Shown here: one piece after another, positions 18,345 through 28,025 of the stretch
Position numbering within the stretch: position 1 is the stretch's first letter
How the letters are laid out: every line of letters begins with the position of its first letter
Assembly: GCF_018614095.1 (NCBI RefSeq)
Contig: NZ_JAGGOY010000024.1
Span: 1-64,000 of the forward strand
Source of the DNA: Streptomyces sp. ISL-87
GTDB lineage: Bacteria; Actinomycetota; Actinomycetes; Streptomycetales; Streptomycetaceae
Reading direction: 5' to 3'
DNA length: 64,000 bases
Made by a program: the position numbers and the translations under genes
The notes under the pieces: generated by a model
What the model saw: only the letters and a program-made list of their open reading frames with translations
Databases searched by the model: none
Told to the model about the DNA's origin: nothing

Positions 18345-19214
18345 CATCGGGGCGCGGAGTGGGCCGACCGTGTGGAAGCCAACCGGGCCGTCGCCTACCG
18401 CATCCACTACGACACCGGTCGGGACCGCTGGTACCTGACCGCCTCCTGGCAATACCCGCCCACCCAGAGCATCCCGATCGAATCGGCCCTCGCGCACGGT
18501 GTGATCGGCGTCGACACCAACGCCGACCACCTCGCCGCCTGGCGCCTCGACCGGCACGGCAACCCGACCGGTGCACCGCGCCGCTTCCACTTCGACCTCA
18601 CCGGCACCGCCGGCCACCGCGACGCCCAGGTCCGCCATGCCCTGACCGGGCTGCTGCACTGGGCCAAGACCTGCGGCGTCACAGCGATCGCGGTCGAAGA
18701 CCTGGACTTCGCCGCGGAGAAGACCCGCGAGAAGCACGGCCGCAAGAAGCGCTTCCGGCAGCTGATCTCCGGCATCCCCACCGGGAAGCTGCGCGCTCGC
18801 CTGACCTCCATGGCCGACCAGACCTGCATCGCCATCATCGCCGTGGACCCGGCCTACACCTCCAAGTGGGGAGCCCAGCACTGGCAAAAGCACCTCACCA
18901 GCAAGAACCGTAAGACCACCCGTCACGATGCCGCGAGCATCGCGATCGGCAGGCGCGCCCAAGGGCACCCGATCAGGCGACGGACGGCACCGCCCCACGA
19001 CGACCAGAGCGATCGTCGTGGGCATCGGACCGTCCAGGCCCGACCGGAAACCCTTGGACGTGAGGAACCCCGCCCCCACATCCCCGGACCGCGGACACGA
19101 TCCGCCGGGACCGGATGCGGAGCGAACGCGGGGAACCAGTGTGCCCAAGACCGTCCGGGGCACGCGGCTGAGCACAGGTCCTGGCAACAGGACTCACTCC
19201 CGCTCAGTCCTTAG
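18345..19214 (+). pseudogene. TnpB (IS200/IS605 OrfB) nuclease, C-terminal fragment
   Basis: From about 18349 the sequence matches the RuvC-like half of a TnpB protein: EANRAVAYRIHYD, RuvC-I GVIGVDTNADHLAAW (first Asp), RuvC-II IAVEDLDF (Glu), IIAVDPAYTSKWGAQHW, and RuvC-III TRHDAASIAIGRRA (last Asp). The N-terminal wedge/REC part (about 150 residues) is missing and the upstream frame runs through antisense of the CBM42 remnant. The expected CxxC zinc finger before RuvC-III is not visible. A guide RNA would be expected at the 3' end (about 19030-19210) if the element were once active, but I cannot place its boundary. Confidence 0.75.
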
Positions 19215-20250
19215 GAACGGTAAGCGGGGTGGTGCGGGGAGTCGGGGAAGTGCTGGGTCTCCAGCGCGATGCCGGCGAAGGCTCCGTAGGCTGCCCCGCC
19301 GGGGCCCGTCACCGAGCCGTCGAAGAGCTGCCCGGTGTAGATCTGCAGACCGGGCTCGGTGGTCAGGCACTCCAGCCGCCGCCCGCTCGCCGGGTGCCGC
19401 AGCACCGCCACCGGGCGGGGGCCCACGCCTGGGTGCGGGCGGAGCACCCAGTTGTGGTCGAAGCCGCCGCCGGCCAGTCGCAGCTGCGGGTGGCCGGCCG
19501 TGATCCGCTCGCCCACCTCGCGCGGCTCGGTGAGGTCGAACGGGGTGCCCTCGACCGGGAAGTGCGGGCCGTACGGGATCAGCTGGCCGTCCACGGGCGT
19601 GTACTGGTCCGCCCGGATCTGGAGTACGTGGTCGAGGATCGACCCGCTGCCCTCGCCGGCCAGGTTGAAGTAGGCGTGGTTGGTCAGGTTGACCACCGTG
19701 GGCGCGTCGGTGGTGGCCGCGTACGCGACGGTGAGCGATCCGGCGCCGTCCAGCAGGTAGGTCACGCTGAGGCTCAGTCCGCCGGGGAAGCCCTGGTCGC
19801 CGTCCGGGCTGTGCAGTGTGAGGCGGACGCCGACGCGGTCCGGCTCGCGTATCTCGGTGGCGTCCCAGACGCGCGCGTCGAAGCCTTCGGGGCCGCCGTG
19901 CAGGGTGTTGCCGTTCGCTTGGGTCAGGAGCCGGTGGACGGCTCCGTCGACGGGCAGTTCACCGCCCGCGATGCGGTTCGCGTAGCGCCCGATCGTGGCC
20001 CCGAAGTACTTCGCCTCGCCGAGCATGTCCGCCACGCCCGCCACGCCCAGCACGATGTCGGCGCGCTGCCCGTCCCGGTCCGGGGCGTACAGAGCCTGGA
20101 GCCGGGCACCGAGGCTGAGCACTCCGCCGTGACGGCGCGCTCGGCGCCGAAGACCCAGCGGTCGACGACTCGCCCGTCCGGGAGGGTCGCGTACGGCTCA
20201 CGGCGGATCGTCAGCGATCCGCCGTCGAGGCGGGTGGGCGCGTCGGTCAT
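19211..20250 (-). CDS. galM: Aldose 1-epimerase (mutarotase) with one apparent frameshift
   Basis: GalM interconverts the alpha and beta anomers of aldoses so that the imported sugar can feed the isomerase. The start at 20250 gives about 43 N-terminal residues; the main body continues in the next frame from 20122: LGARLQALYAPDR, FGATIGRYANRI, the GNTLHGGPEGFD block with the catalytic His, NLTNHAYFNLAG with the second His, and the QIYTGQLFD region with the catalytic Glu later. One extra G in GGAG(G)TG at about 20122 restores a single protein of about 345 residues, so the break is likely a sequencing error. It is the last gene of the araBDA operon. Confidence 0.85.
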
Positions 20251-20336
20251 GGCTTTGCGTCACTCCGATTCGGGGGACGGGGAGGGCGGCGCCTGCGGCG
20301 GCGACAGCCCGGACGCCGCCCGTCAAATGGATGGCG

Positions 20337-21848
20337 TCAGAAGCCCTGGGCCAGCCGGTGGTACGCCTGGTTCCAGCGGATCTCCTTGGTGAACTGACGG
20401 ATCGTGGTGTCCGCGTCGATGACCAGCAGCTCGGTGGCGAGGATGTCGGCGAGGTCACCCAGCTCCTCGGACCCGATCGCGCTGGACAGCACGGTGTGGT
20501 GGGGCGCGCCGGCGGTCAGCCAGGCCTCGGTCGAGGTGCGCAGGTTCGGTCGCGGCTGCCAGACCGCCCGCGCGACGGGGAGGTTGGGCAGCGGCTCGAC
20601 GGGCTCGACCACGTCGATCTCGTTGGCCACGAGGCGGAACCGGTCGCCCATGTCGGCGAGCCCGACGACGACCGCGGGACCGGTCCGGGCGTCGAAGACG
20701 AGGCGGACCGGGTCCTCGCGGCCGCCGATGCCCAACGGGTGGACCTCGCAGGACGGCACGTCCGATGCGATGGTCGGGCAGACCTCCAGCATGTGCGCGC
20801 CGAGGATCAACTCCCGCCCCGGCTCCAGGTGGTAGGTGTAGTCCTCCATGAAGGACGTGCCCCCCGGCAGCCCGGCGGACATCACCTTGAGCGTGCGCAG
20901 CAGGACGGAGGTCTTCCAGTCGCCCTCGCCGCCGAACCCGTAGCCGTCGGCCATCAGCCGCTGTACCGCCAGGCCGGGCAGCTGGCGAAGGCCGCCGAGG
21001 TCTTCGAAGTTGGTCGTGAAGGCGTTGAAGCCGCCGTCCGCCAGGAAGCCGCGCAGGCCGAGTTCGATCCGCGCGGCGTAGCGCAGTGAGTCGTGCCGGT
21101 CCCCGTCCGCGCGGAGCTCGGGCGCGAGGCGGTAGGTGTCCTCGTACTCCTTGACCAGTTCGGTCACGTCGGCGTCGGTGGCCGCGTCGACGGCCTCGAC
21201 CAGGTCGTTGACGCCGTAGGTGTTGACCGAGACGCCGAAGCGGAGCTGGGCCTCGACCTTGTCGCCCTCGGTCACGGCGACGTCGCGCATGTTGTCGCCG
21301 AAGCGCGCCAGCCTGAGGCTCCGCAGCTCGGCGCGGCCGGCCGCGGCCCGGGCCCAGGAGGCGATCCGGGCGGCGACCGAGGGGTCGCTGACGTGTCCGG
21401 CGACGGTCTTGCGGGCGACGCCGATCCGGGACTGAATGTAGCCGAACTCGCGGTCCCCGTGGGCCGCTTGGTTCAGGTTCATGAAGTCCATGTCGATCGA
21501 CGCCCATGGCAGTGCGACGTTGGCCTGGGTGTGCAGGTGGAGCAGCGGCTTGCGCAGTGCGTCCAGGCCCGCGATCCACATCTTCGCCGGGGAGAAGGTG
21601 TGCATCCAGGCGATCAGGCCGATGCAGGCGTCGTCGGCGTTGGCGTCGAGGCAGACCCGCCGGATCGCGCCGGCGTCGGTGAGTACGGGCTTCCAGACGA
21701 TGTTCACCGGGATGTCGCAGTCGCCGAGTGCGTCGGCGATCCGGCGGGACTGCTCGGCGACCTGACGCAAGGTCTCTTCGCCGTACAGTCCCTGACTGCC
21801 TGTCAGGAACCAGACTTCGCGGCCCTCTAGTGCCTTCAGTGCCTTCAT
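20337..21848 (-). CDS. araA: L-arabinose isomerase
   Basis: A 503-residue enzyme that converts L-arabinose to L-ribulose using Mn2+. The translation has the full family pattern from [24 protein letters not shown] through [19 protein letters not shown] and [37 protein letters not shown], with the metal-binding Glu/His residues in the [11 protein letters not shown] and [10 protein letters not shown]...GAHMLEVCP blocks. The ATG at 21848 follows AAGGAG. It lies 16 bp after araD and 86 bp before galM. Confidence 0.97.
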   Translation of the reverse strand: MKALKALEGREVWFLTGSQGLYGEETLRQVAEQSRRIADALGDCDIPVNIVWKPVLTDAGAIRRVCLDANADDACIGLIAWMHTFSPAKMWIAGLDALRKPLLHLHTQANVALPWASIDMDFMNLNQAAHGDREFGYIQSRIGVARKTVAGHVSDPSVAARIASWARAAAGRAELRSLRLARFGDNMRDVAVTEGDKVEAQLRFGVSVNTYGVNDLVEAVDAATDADVTELVKEYEDTYRLAPELRADGDRHDSLRYAARIELGLRGFLADGGFNAFTTNFEDLGGLRQLPGLAVQRLMADGYGFGGEGDWKTSVLLRTLKVMSAGLPGGTSFMEDYTYHLEPGRELILGAHMLEVCPTIASDVPSCEVHPLGIGGREDPVRLVFDARTGPAVVVGLADMGDRFRLVANEIDVVEPVEPLPNLPVARAVWQPRPNLRTSTEAWLTAGAPHHTVLSSAIGSEELGDLADILATELLVIDADTTIRQFTKEIRWNQAYHRLAQGF

Positions 21849-21864
21849 GGGGGCGTGTGTCTCC

Positions 21865-22536
21865 TTAGCGGGCAGCGGGCTGCTGGCCGTACACGTTCTG
21901 GTAGCGGTGGTTGAGGCGGTCGATGTCGTCCTGCGCTATCGGCAGGGGCTCGCCGAGCTGGCGGGAGATGTGGACGGTGCGGGCGACGTCCTCGCACATC
22001 ACGGCGGCCTTGACGGCGGCCCTGGCGTCCTTGCCGATGGTGAAGACGCCGTGGCTCTTCATCAGGACGGCCGGCGAGCGGTGGCCCCGGAGGGTCTCGA
22101 CGATGCCCCGGCCGATGGAGTCGTCGCCGATCAGGGCGAACGGGCCGACGGGGATCTCGGCGCCGAACTCGTCGGCCATGGCGGTCAGTACGCAGGGCAC
22201 CGCCTCAGCGCGCGCGGCCCAGGCGCTCGCGTACGTCGAGTGGGTGTGGACCACTCCGCCGACCTCGGGCATGTGGCGGTAGACGTAGGCGTGCGCGGCG
22301 GTGTCCGAGGACGGGGACTGGTCGCCCTCGACGACCTTGCCGTCCAGGTCGCAAAGGATCATGTTCCCGGGCGTCAGCTCGTCGTACGAGACGCCGCTCG
22401 GCTTGATCACCAGCAGGTCCTCGCCGGGGACGCGGGCCGAGACGTTGCCGGCCGTCCAGACGACGAGGTCGTAGCGGACCAGCTCCTGGTGGAGGTCGCT
22501 GACCTGGCGGCGCAGCAGATCGATCGGTGAACTCAT
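21865..22536 (-). CDS. araD: L-ribulose-5-phosphate 4-epimerase
   Basis: A 223-residue class II aldolase-fold zinc enzyme that turns L-ribulose 5-phosphate into D-xylulose 5-phosphate, which enters the pentose phosphate pathway. Motifs: WTAGNVSAR (phosphate loop), [12 protein letters not shown], the [13 protein letters not shown] stretch, zinc ligands in [13 protein letters not shown], and [11 protein letters not shown] with the third His. The start is the ATG at 22536, two bases after the araB stop, so it is translationally coupled. Confidence 0.95.
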   Translation of the reverse strand: MSSPIDLLRRQVSDLHQELVRYDLVVWTAGNVSARVPGEDLLVIKPSGVSYDELTPGNMILCDLDGKVVEGDQSPSSDTAAHAYVYRHMPEVGGVVHTHSTYASAWAARAEAVPCVLTAMADEFGAEIPVGPFALIGDDSIGRGIVETLRGHRSPAVLMKSHGVFTIGKDARAAVKAAVMCEDVARTVHISRQLGEPLPIAQDDIDRLNHRYQNVYGQQPAAR

Positions 22537-22538
22537 GG

Positions 22539-24269
22539 TCAGACCTCGCTCTTCTGGGCCGCGACCGGGGCGGCCTCCGGGTCGGCGTGCCGGGCGGTGA
22601 GCGCCGCGTTGCGGATGGCGCGAAGACGGTGGAGGAGCTTGTCGGGCCCGGTGCCGAAGTGGTCGTGCAGGGCGCGGTACTCGGAGTAGAGGGAGTCGTA
22701 CGCGTCGGCGCGCGCGGTGTCCGGCTGGTAGGCGCCGCGCCGTACCCGGCCCATGGCCGCGGTCGCGGTGCGTACGTCCGGGTGGGCTCCGGCGGCGACG
22801 GCGGCGTGGATGGCCGAGCCGAGGGCCGGGCCCTGGGCGGACTCGGCGAGGGAGACGGGGCGGCGCAGCACATCGGCGTAGATCTGCATGAGCAGGGGGT
22901 TCTTCTTCAGCCCGCCGGTCACGATGAACTCGGTGACGGGGACGCCGCCCTGCTCCAGGGCGTCGACGATGGTGCGGGTGCCGAAGGCGGTGGCCTCCAG
23001 CAGGGCTCGGTAGATCTCCTCGGGGCGGGTGGCGAGGGTGAGGCCGACGATGACGCCGGAGAGGTGGTGGTCGACCAGGGTGGAGCGGTTGCCGTTCATC
23101 CAGTCGAGGGCGACCAGGCCGTGGCCGCCGACGGGCTGGTCGGCGATCTTGCGGGACAGCAGCTGGTGCAGGTCCTCGCCGGTGGCCGCGGCCTCGCCCC
23201 GGTAGTCGGCCGGCACGCCCTGGCGCAGCCACCAGGCGAAGATGTCACCGACCGCGCTCTGCCCCGCCTCGTACCCGTAGGCGCCCTCGACGATGCCGCC
23301 GTCGACGACTCCGCAGATGCCGGGGACGTCGGCGAGGACGGGGCCGTTCACGACGTGGCAGGTGGAAGTGCCCATGATGGCGAGGAGCTGCCCGTTCTCG
23401 ACGGCCTGGGCGGCGGGGGCCGCCACGTGGGCGTCGACGTTGCCGGCGGCGACGGCGATGCCCTCGGGCAGTCCCGTCCAGGCGGCCGCCTCGGCGGTGA
23501 GGGAGCCGGCCCGCGTGCCCAGCGGCGACAGCGGATGCTCCAGCCGGGTACGCGCGAAGTCGGCGAAGCCGGGGTGCAGGGCGGCGAGGTAGTCCTCGCT
23601 GGGGTACTGGCCGTCCTGGTGGATGCCCTTGTATCCCGCCGTGCAGGTGTTGCGGGTCTCGACGCCTGCGAGCTGCCAGACGATCCAGTCGGCGGCCTCG
23701 ATCCAGCGCTCGGTGGCGGCGTAGGTCGCCGGGTCCTCCTCCAGCACTTGGAGCGCCTTGGCGTACTGCCACTCGGCGGAGATCCTGCCGCCGTACCGGG
23801 AGATCCACTTCTCGCCGCGCTGGTGGGCGAGGTGGTTGATCCGGTCGGCCTGGCTCTGGGCGGCGTGGTGCTTCCAGAGCTTGGGCCAGGCGTGCGGGCG
23901 CACGCCCAGGGCGGTCTCGGCGAGCGGGGTGCCGTCGGCCCGTACGGGGAGGACGGTGCAGGCGGTGAAGTCGGTGGCGATGCCGATGACGGCGGCCGGG
24001 TCTATGCCGCTCGCGGCCACTGCGGCGGGGACGGCGGTACGCAGCACCTCGCGCCAGTCATCGGGGTGCTGGAGGGCCCAGTCGGGCGGCAGGGGCCGGC
24101 CGGTGGTGGGGAGTTCGTGCTCGATGACGCCGTGCGGGTACGCGTGGACGGCGGCGGCGAGCTCCTCACCGTCGCGTACGCGGACCACCACGGCCCGGCC
24201 GGAGAGAGTGCCGAAGTCGACACCGACGACATAGCTCTCCGTGGTCTGGGTGGGAGGAGTCACGGTCAC
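22539..24269 (-). CDS. araB: L-ribulokinase
   Basis: A 576-residue FGGY-family kinase that phosphorylates L-ribulose with ATP. N-terminal phosphate motif VVGVDFGTLSGRAVVV; the central NTCTAGYKGIHQDGQYPS substrate region; LLAIMGTSTCHVV; and the C-terminal ATP-binding EFIVTGGLKKNPLLMQIYADVL. I start at the GTG at 24269 with AAGGATG upstream, just before the conserved sequence. An operator identical to the chvE one lies 62 bp upstream. First gene of araBDA-galM. Confidence 0.96.
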   Translation of the reverse strand: MTVTPPTQTTESYVVGVDFGTLSGRAVVVRVRDGEELAAAVHAYPHGVIEHELPTTGRPLPPDWALQHPDDWREVLRTAVPAAVAASGIDPAAVIGIATDFTACTVLPVRADGTPLAETALGVRPHAWPKLWKHHAAQSQADRINHLAHQRGEKWISRYGGRISAEWQYAKALQVLEEDPATYAATERWIEAADWIVWQLAGVETRNTCTAGYKGIHQDGQYPSEDYLAALHPGFADFARTRLEHPLSPLGTRAGSLTAEAAAWTGLPEGIAVAAGNVDAHVAAPAAQAVENGQLLAIMGTSTCHVVNGPVLADVPGICGVVDGGIVEGAYGYEAGQSAVGDIFAWWLRQGVPADYRGEAAATGEDLHQLLSRKIADQPVGGHGLVALDWMNGNRSTLVDHHLSGVIVGLTLATRPEEIYRALLEATAFGTRTIVDALEQGGVPVTEFIVTGGLKKNPLLMQIYADVLRRPVSLAESAQGPALGSAIHAAVAAGAHPDVRTATAAMGRVRRGAYQPDTARADAYDSLYSEYRALHDHFGTGPDKLLHRLRAIRNAALTARHADPEAAPVAAQKSEV

Positions 24270-24330
24270 TTCACATCCTTCGTACGGAGCCCCAGGAGGG
24301 CGAAGGGGCGCCGCAGGGCACCGTCGGGTG

Positions 24331-24348
24331 ATTGTTAGCGTTAACAAT
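24331..24348 (-). promoter_or_regulatory. LacI-type operator upstream of araB
   Basis: attgttagcgttaacaat, identical over 18 bp to the site at 13603-13620. It lies between the end of yjfF and araB, so araBDA-galM has its own repressor-controlled promoter and is not only read through from the transporter operon. Confidence 0.85.
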
Positions 24349-24381
24349 TGGCATGTCAAGGGCGTGCCGCCCGCCAGGGAA

Positions 24382-25356
24382 TCAGACCTTCCGGCGGCCG
24401 GCGATCAGACGCTGGAGCAGGATGAAGGCGAACAGCAGGGCGCCGACCACGATCCTGGTCCACCACGAGCTGAGCGTGCCCTGGAAGCTGATGACGGTCT
24501 GGATCAGGCCCAGTACCAGCACTCCCAGCGCGGTGCCGAGCAGGTACCCCGAGCCTCCGGTCAGCAGCGTCCCGCCGATCACCACGGCGGCGATGGCGTC
24601 CAGCTCCAGGCCCACCGCGTGCAGCCCGTAGCCGGAGAGCATGTAGAAGGTCAGCAGCACCCCTCCGAGCGCCGAGCAGAAGCCGCTGACCGCGTAGACG
24701 GTGATCTTCGTCCGCCGGACCGGCAGGCCCATCAACAGGGCCGATTGCTCGCTGCCGCCCAGCGCGTACACCTTCCGGCCCAGCCGGGTGTGGTGCAGGA
24801 CCACGAAGGCGATCACCAGCACGGCCACCGCGATCAGCACGCTCGGCGAGACGAACAGGTCACCGGGCAGTGGAATCCTCGTCTGGGCGAAGGCCGTATA
24901 GGTCGGGTCGGTGAGGGAGATCGAGTCGATGCTGATCGTGTAGCAGAGGCCGCGGGCCAGGAACATCCCGGCGAGCGTCACGATGAACGGCTGGATCTCG
25001 AACGAGTGGATCACCCACCCCATCGCGAGCCCGGCGCCCGTCCCCACCGCCAGGACCAGCGGGATCACCAGCAGTGGCGGCCAGCCGTGCTGTTCCACCA
25101 GCCAGGCCGAGATCATCGTCGACAGGGCGACCATCGCGCCGACCGACAGGTCGATCCCCCCGGTCAGCACCACGAAGGTCATCCCGACCGCGACCACCAG
25201 CAGGAAGGCGTTGTCGATGAGCAGGTTGAGCAGCACCTGCCCGGAGAAGAAGCCCTCGTACTGGACGGAACCGGCGCCGAACATCGAGACCAGCAGGGCC
25301 GACGTGACCAGCAGTGGGATGTACGCGCGGCCACGGGCCGCCGCGATCGCGCTCAC
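24382..25356 (-). CDS. Sugar ABC transporter permease, YjfF type
   Basis: A 324-residue BPD-transport-2 family permease, the second membrane subunit of a YtfQRT-YjfF-type importer. Hydrophobic helices alternate with the GMTFVVLTGGIDLSVGAMVAL loop and the C-terminal LELDAIAAVVIGGTLLTGGSGYLLGTALG coupling loop. The GTG at 25356 overlaps the stop of the preceding permease by 4 bp (GTGA). In E. coli this transporter imports galactofuranose; here the arabinose operon suggests arabinofuranose or another pentose, which is inference. Confidence 0.9.
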   Translation of the reverse strand: MSAIAAARGRAYIPLLVTSALLVSMFGAGSVQYEGFFSGQVLLNLLIDNAFLLVVAVGMTFVVLTGGIDLSVGAMVALSTMISAWLVEQHGWPPLLVIPLVLAVGTGAGLAMGWVIHSFEIQPFIVTLAGMFLARGLCYTISIDSISLTDPTYTAFAQTRIPLPGDLFVSPSVLIAVAVLVIAFVVLHHTRLGRKVYALGGSEQSALLMGLPVRRTKITVYAVSGFCSALGGVLLTFYMLSGYGLHAVGLELDAIAAVVIGGTLLTGGSGYLLGTALGVLVLGLIQTVISFQGTLSSWWTRIVVGALLFAFILLQRLIAGRRKV

Positions 25357-26399
25357 GCCCCCACCTCCATGTGCTCGGGCGTCACCGGCTGCGGACTCGT
25401 GCCGCGCCCGGACCGGGCCCGCCGGCGGGCGGCCTTGGCCCGGAAGGCGGGTGACTGGATCAGGCAGACCACGATCACCACGAAGGCTTTGAAGACCAAG
25501 GTGGTCTCCGGTGGGATGCCGATGGTGTAGACGGTGGTGGACAGGGTCTGGATGATCAGCGCGCCGATCACCGTACCGCCGAGCGAGAAACGCCCGCCGG
25601 TCAGTGAGGTGCCGCCGACCACCACGGCCAGGATGGCGTCCAGCTCGATCCAGAGCCCGGCGTTGTTGCCGTCCGCACTGGAGACGTTCGAGCTGATCAT
25701 GAGCCCCGCGACCGCGGCGCACAGTGCGCTGAACACGTACACCAGGCCGATCAGGCCCATCGCCCGGATGCCGACCAGGCGGCTGGCCACCGGGTTGCCG
25801 CCGACCGACTCCAGCAGCAGTCCGAGCGCGGTACGGCGGGTCAGGAGCCAGGTCAGCAGGACGACCGCGCCCGCGAGCAGGATCGCGAACGGCATGGTCA
25901 GCCAGTAGCCGCCGCCGATCAGCTTGTAGGGCTCACTGGTGACGGTGACGATCTGGCCGTCCGTCACCAGCTGGGCGACGCCGCGCCCGGCCACCATCAG
26001 GATGAGAGTGGCGATGATCGGCTGGACACCGACCCTGGCCACCAGTACGCCGTTGGCCACCCCCAGGACGAGGGCTACCGCCAGCGCGATCGCAACCGCA
26101 CCGAACACCGTGCCGGGGCTCGCCGGGTCGGCCGCCTCACTGATGTGGAGGCAGGCCAGCGCGCCCGCGATGGCGACGGTGGAGCCGACCGAGAGGTCGA
26201 TGCCACTGGTCGCGATGACCAGCGTCATGCCCAGCGCCACGAGGATCAGTGGGGCGCCGAAGTGCAGGATGTCGATCAGACTCCCGTACAGGTGCCCGCC
26301 CTTGATCCGGACGGCGAAGAAGTCCGGAGTGAACACCACGTTGGCCAGCAGCAGGGCCGCGAGCACCACGGCGGGCCAGAAGAGGCGGTGCTTGGTCAT
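25353..26399 (-). CDS. Sugar ABC transporter permease, YtfT type
   Basis: A 348-residue CUT2 permease with about nine hydrophobic segments, the GMTLVIATSGIDLSVGSTVAIAGALA loop and the ELDAILAVVVGGTSLTGGRFSLGGTVIGALI coupling segment. It pairs with the YjfF-type protein as a heterodimer. Its ATG overlaps the ATPase stop (ATGA, 26396-26399). The hydrophilic C-terminal tail is rich in Arg and is probably cytoplasmic. Confidence 0.9.
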   Translation of the reverse strand: MTKHRLFWPAVVLAALLLANVVFTPDFFAVRIKGGHLYGSLIDILHFGAPLILVALGMTLVIATSGIDLSVGSTVAIAGALACLHISEAADPASPGTVFGAVAIALAVALVLGVANGVLVARVGVQPIIATLILMVAGRGVAQLVTDGQIVTVTSEPYKLIGGGYWLTMPFAILLAGAVVLLTWLLTRRTALGLLLESVGGNPVASRLVGIRAMGLIGLVYVFSALCAAVAGLMISSNVSSADGNNAGLWIELDAILAVVVGGTSLTGGRFSLGGTVIGALIIQTLSTTVYTIGIPPETTLVFKAFVVIVVCLIQSPAFRAKAARRRARSGRGTSPQPVTPEHMEVGA

Positions 26400-27949
26400 G
26401 ACCGGGCTCCGCTCGCGATCGTCGCCATGATGCGCTCGGGGGTGAGCGAGCCGTCGTTCGGCAGCTCGGCGACCAGCCGGCGGTCCCGCAGCACGGCCAC
26501 CCGGTGACTGAGCCGCAGCACTTCCTCCAGCTCGGCCGAGATGAACAGCACCGACATGCCCTCCTGGGCCAACTCGGCCACCAGCTTCTGGATCTCGGCC
26601 TTGGCGCCGATGTCGATGCCCCGGGTCGGCTCGTCCAGGATCAACAGCTTCGGGTCGGTGAGCAGCCAGCGTGCCAGCAGCACCTTCTGCTGGTTTCCTC
26701 CGCTGAGATCGCGCACCAGCGCCTCGGGGTTGTCCGGGCGGATGTCCAGCGATTGGATCCAGCGCAGCGCGATCTCGTCCTGCTTGGCGCGGGGGAGCGG
26801 ACGCGCCCAGCCGCGGGCCGCCTGGAGGGCCAGGATGATGTTCTCGCGCACCGTCAACTCGCCGACCAGTCCCTCGTTCTTACGGTCCTCCGAGCAGAAG
26901 GCGATCCCGTACGAGATCGCGGCGCCCGGGGTGCGCAGCGTGGCGGCGGCGTCCTCGATCCGCACCGAGCCCTGGGTGCTGCGGTCGGCGCCGAACAGCA
27001 GGCGGGCCGCTTCCGTCCGCCCTGACCCCAACAGGCCGGCCAGGCCGACGACTTCACCGGGCCGGATGGCCAGGTCGTACGGCTCGATCGCGCCGCTGCG
27101 AGCCAGGCCCTCGGCCCGCAGGAACGGGGTGGTGCCGGTCTGGGAGGCGGTCTGGGTGCTGGTCCGGGTGGCGGTTTCGTGGCGGCCCGACAGCTCTTCC
27201 AGGCTCGCCAGTTCACCGCCGATCATGCGGGCGACCAGGTCGGCCTGGCTGAGCTCGCTAGTCGCGTACTCGCCCTCCAGCCTGCCGTTGCGCAGGATGG
27301 TCATCCGGTCGCAGATCTCGTAGATCTGGTCCAGGAAGTGGGAGACGAAGAGGATCGCCACCCCCTGGCCGCGCAATCGGCGTATCACGGTGAAGAGTTG
27401 CCGCACCTCGTCGCGGTCGAGGCTGGAGGTCGGCTCGTCCAGGATCAGCACCTTGGCCGAGACGTCCATCGCGCGGACGATCGCGACCAACTGCTGAACG
27501 GCGATCGAGTAGCTGTTCAGCGGGGCGGTGACGTCGATATCGAGATCGAGGTCGGCGACCAGGCGTGCCGCACGGGAGCGGAGCTCGGACCAGTGGATGA
27601 GGCCGAACCGGCGCGGTTCCCGGCCGATGAGGATGTTCTCCGCCACCGACAGGTTCGGACAGAGGTTCACCTCTTGGTACACCGTGCTGATCCCGGCCTG
27701 CTGCGCCTGCGGCGGGCCGGCGATGCGCACGGGCCGACCGTTCAGCACGACCTCGCCCCCGTCCGGCTCGTAGACGCCGGTGAGAACCTTGATCAGGGTG
27801 GACTTGCCGGCGCCGTTCTCACCCATCAGCGCGTGCACTTCGCCGGGGAAGAGCCGGAAGTCGACCCCGTCCAGTGCCACCACGCCCGGGAACTCCTTGC
27901 GGATCCCGTGCACTTCCAGGACCGGTCGCTGCTCGTGGTGCGCAGGCAT
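26396..27949 (-). CDS. Sugar ABC transporter ATPase, YtfR type
   Basis: A 517-residue tandem nucleotide-binding protein. Domain 1: Walker [13 protein letters not shown]-loop region ISTVYQEVNLCPNLSVAENI, Walker [13 protein letters not shown]. Domain 2: degenerate P-loop GLLGSGRTEAARLLFG, signature [16 protein letters not shown] and Walker [22 protein letters not shown] Thr/Gln/Ser-rich linker of about 20 residues between the halves (around residues 255-275) is unusual for the family. It is coupled to both permeases and lies 76 bp after the binding-protein gene. Confidence 0.92.
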   Translation of the reverse strand: MPAHHEQRPVLEVHGIRKEFPGVVALDGVDFRLFPGEVHALMGENGAGKSTLIKVLTGVYEPDGGEVVLNGRPVRIAGPPQAQQAGISTVYQEVNLCPNLSVAENILIGREPRRFGLIHWSELRSRAARLVADLDLDIDVTAPLNSYSIAVQQLVAIVRAMDVSAKVLILDEPTSSLDRDEVRQLFTVIRRLRGQGVAILFVSHFLDQIYEICDRMTILRNGRLEGEYATSELSQADLVARMIGGELASLEELSGRHETATRTSTQTASQTGTTPFLRAEGLARSGAIEPYDLAIRPGEVVGLAGLLGSGRTEAARLLFGADRSTQGSVRIEDAAATLRTPGAAISYGIAFCSEDRKNEGLVGELTVRENIILALQAARGWARPLPRAKQDEIALRWIQSLDIRPDNPEALVRDLSGGNQQKVLLARWLLTDPKLLILDEPTRGIDIGAKAEIQKLVAELAQEGMSVLFISAELEEVLRLSHRVAVLRDRRLVAELPNDGSLTPERIMATIASGARS

Positions 27950-27986
27950 CCGCCCCTCCTCTCATGGTCGGGACCCGGGGCGCCCG

Positions 27987-28004
27987 GCTCGGGGCGGGCC
28001 GAGC
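27987..28004. promoter_or_regulatory. Intercistronic stem-loop between ytfQ and ytfR
   Basis: gctcgg (27987-27992) pairs with ccgagc (27999-28004) around a 6-nt loop, inside a very GC-rich 76-bp gap. Such hairpins after binding-protein genes often protect the upstream message and keep the binding protein more abundant than the rest. Confidence 0.5.
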
Positions 28005-28025
28005 AGCCCCTGGTCACCGGGCCGG

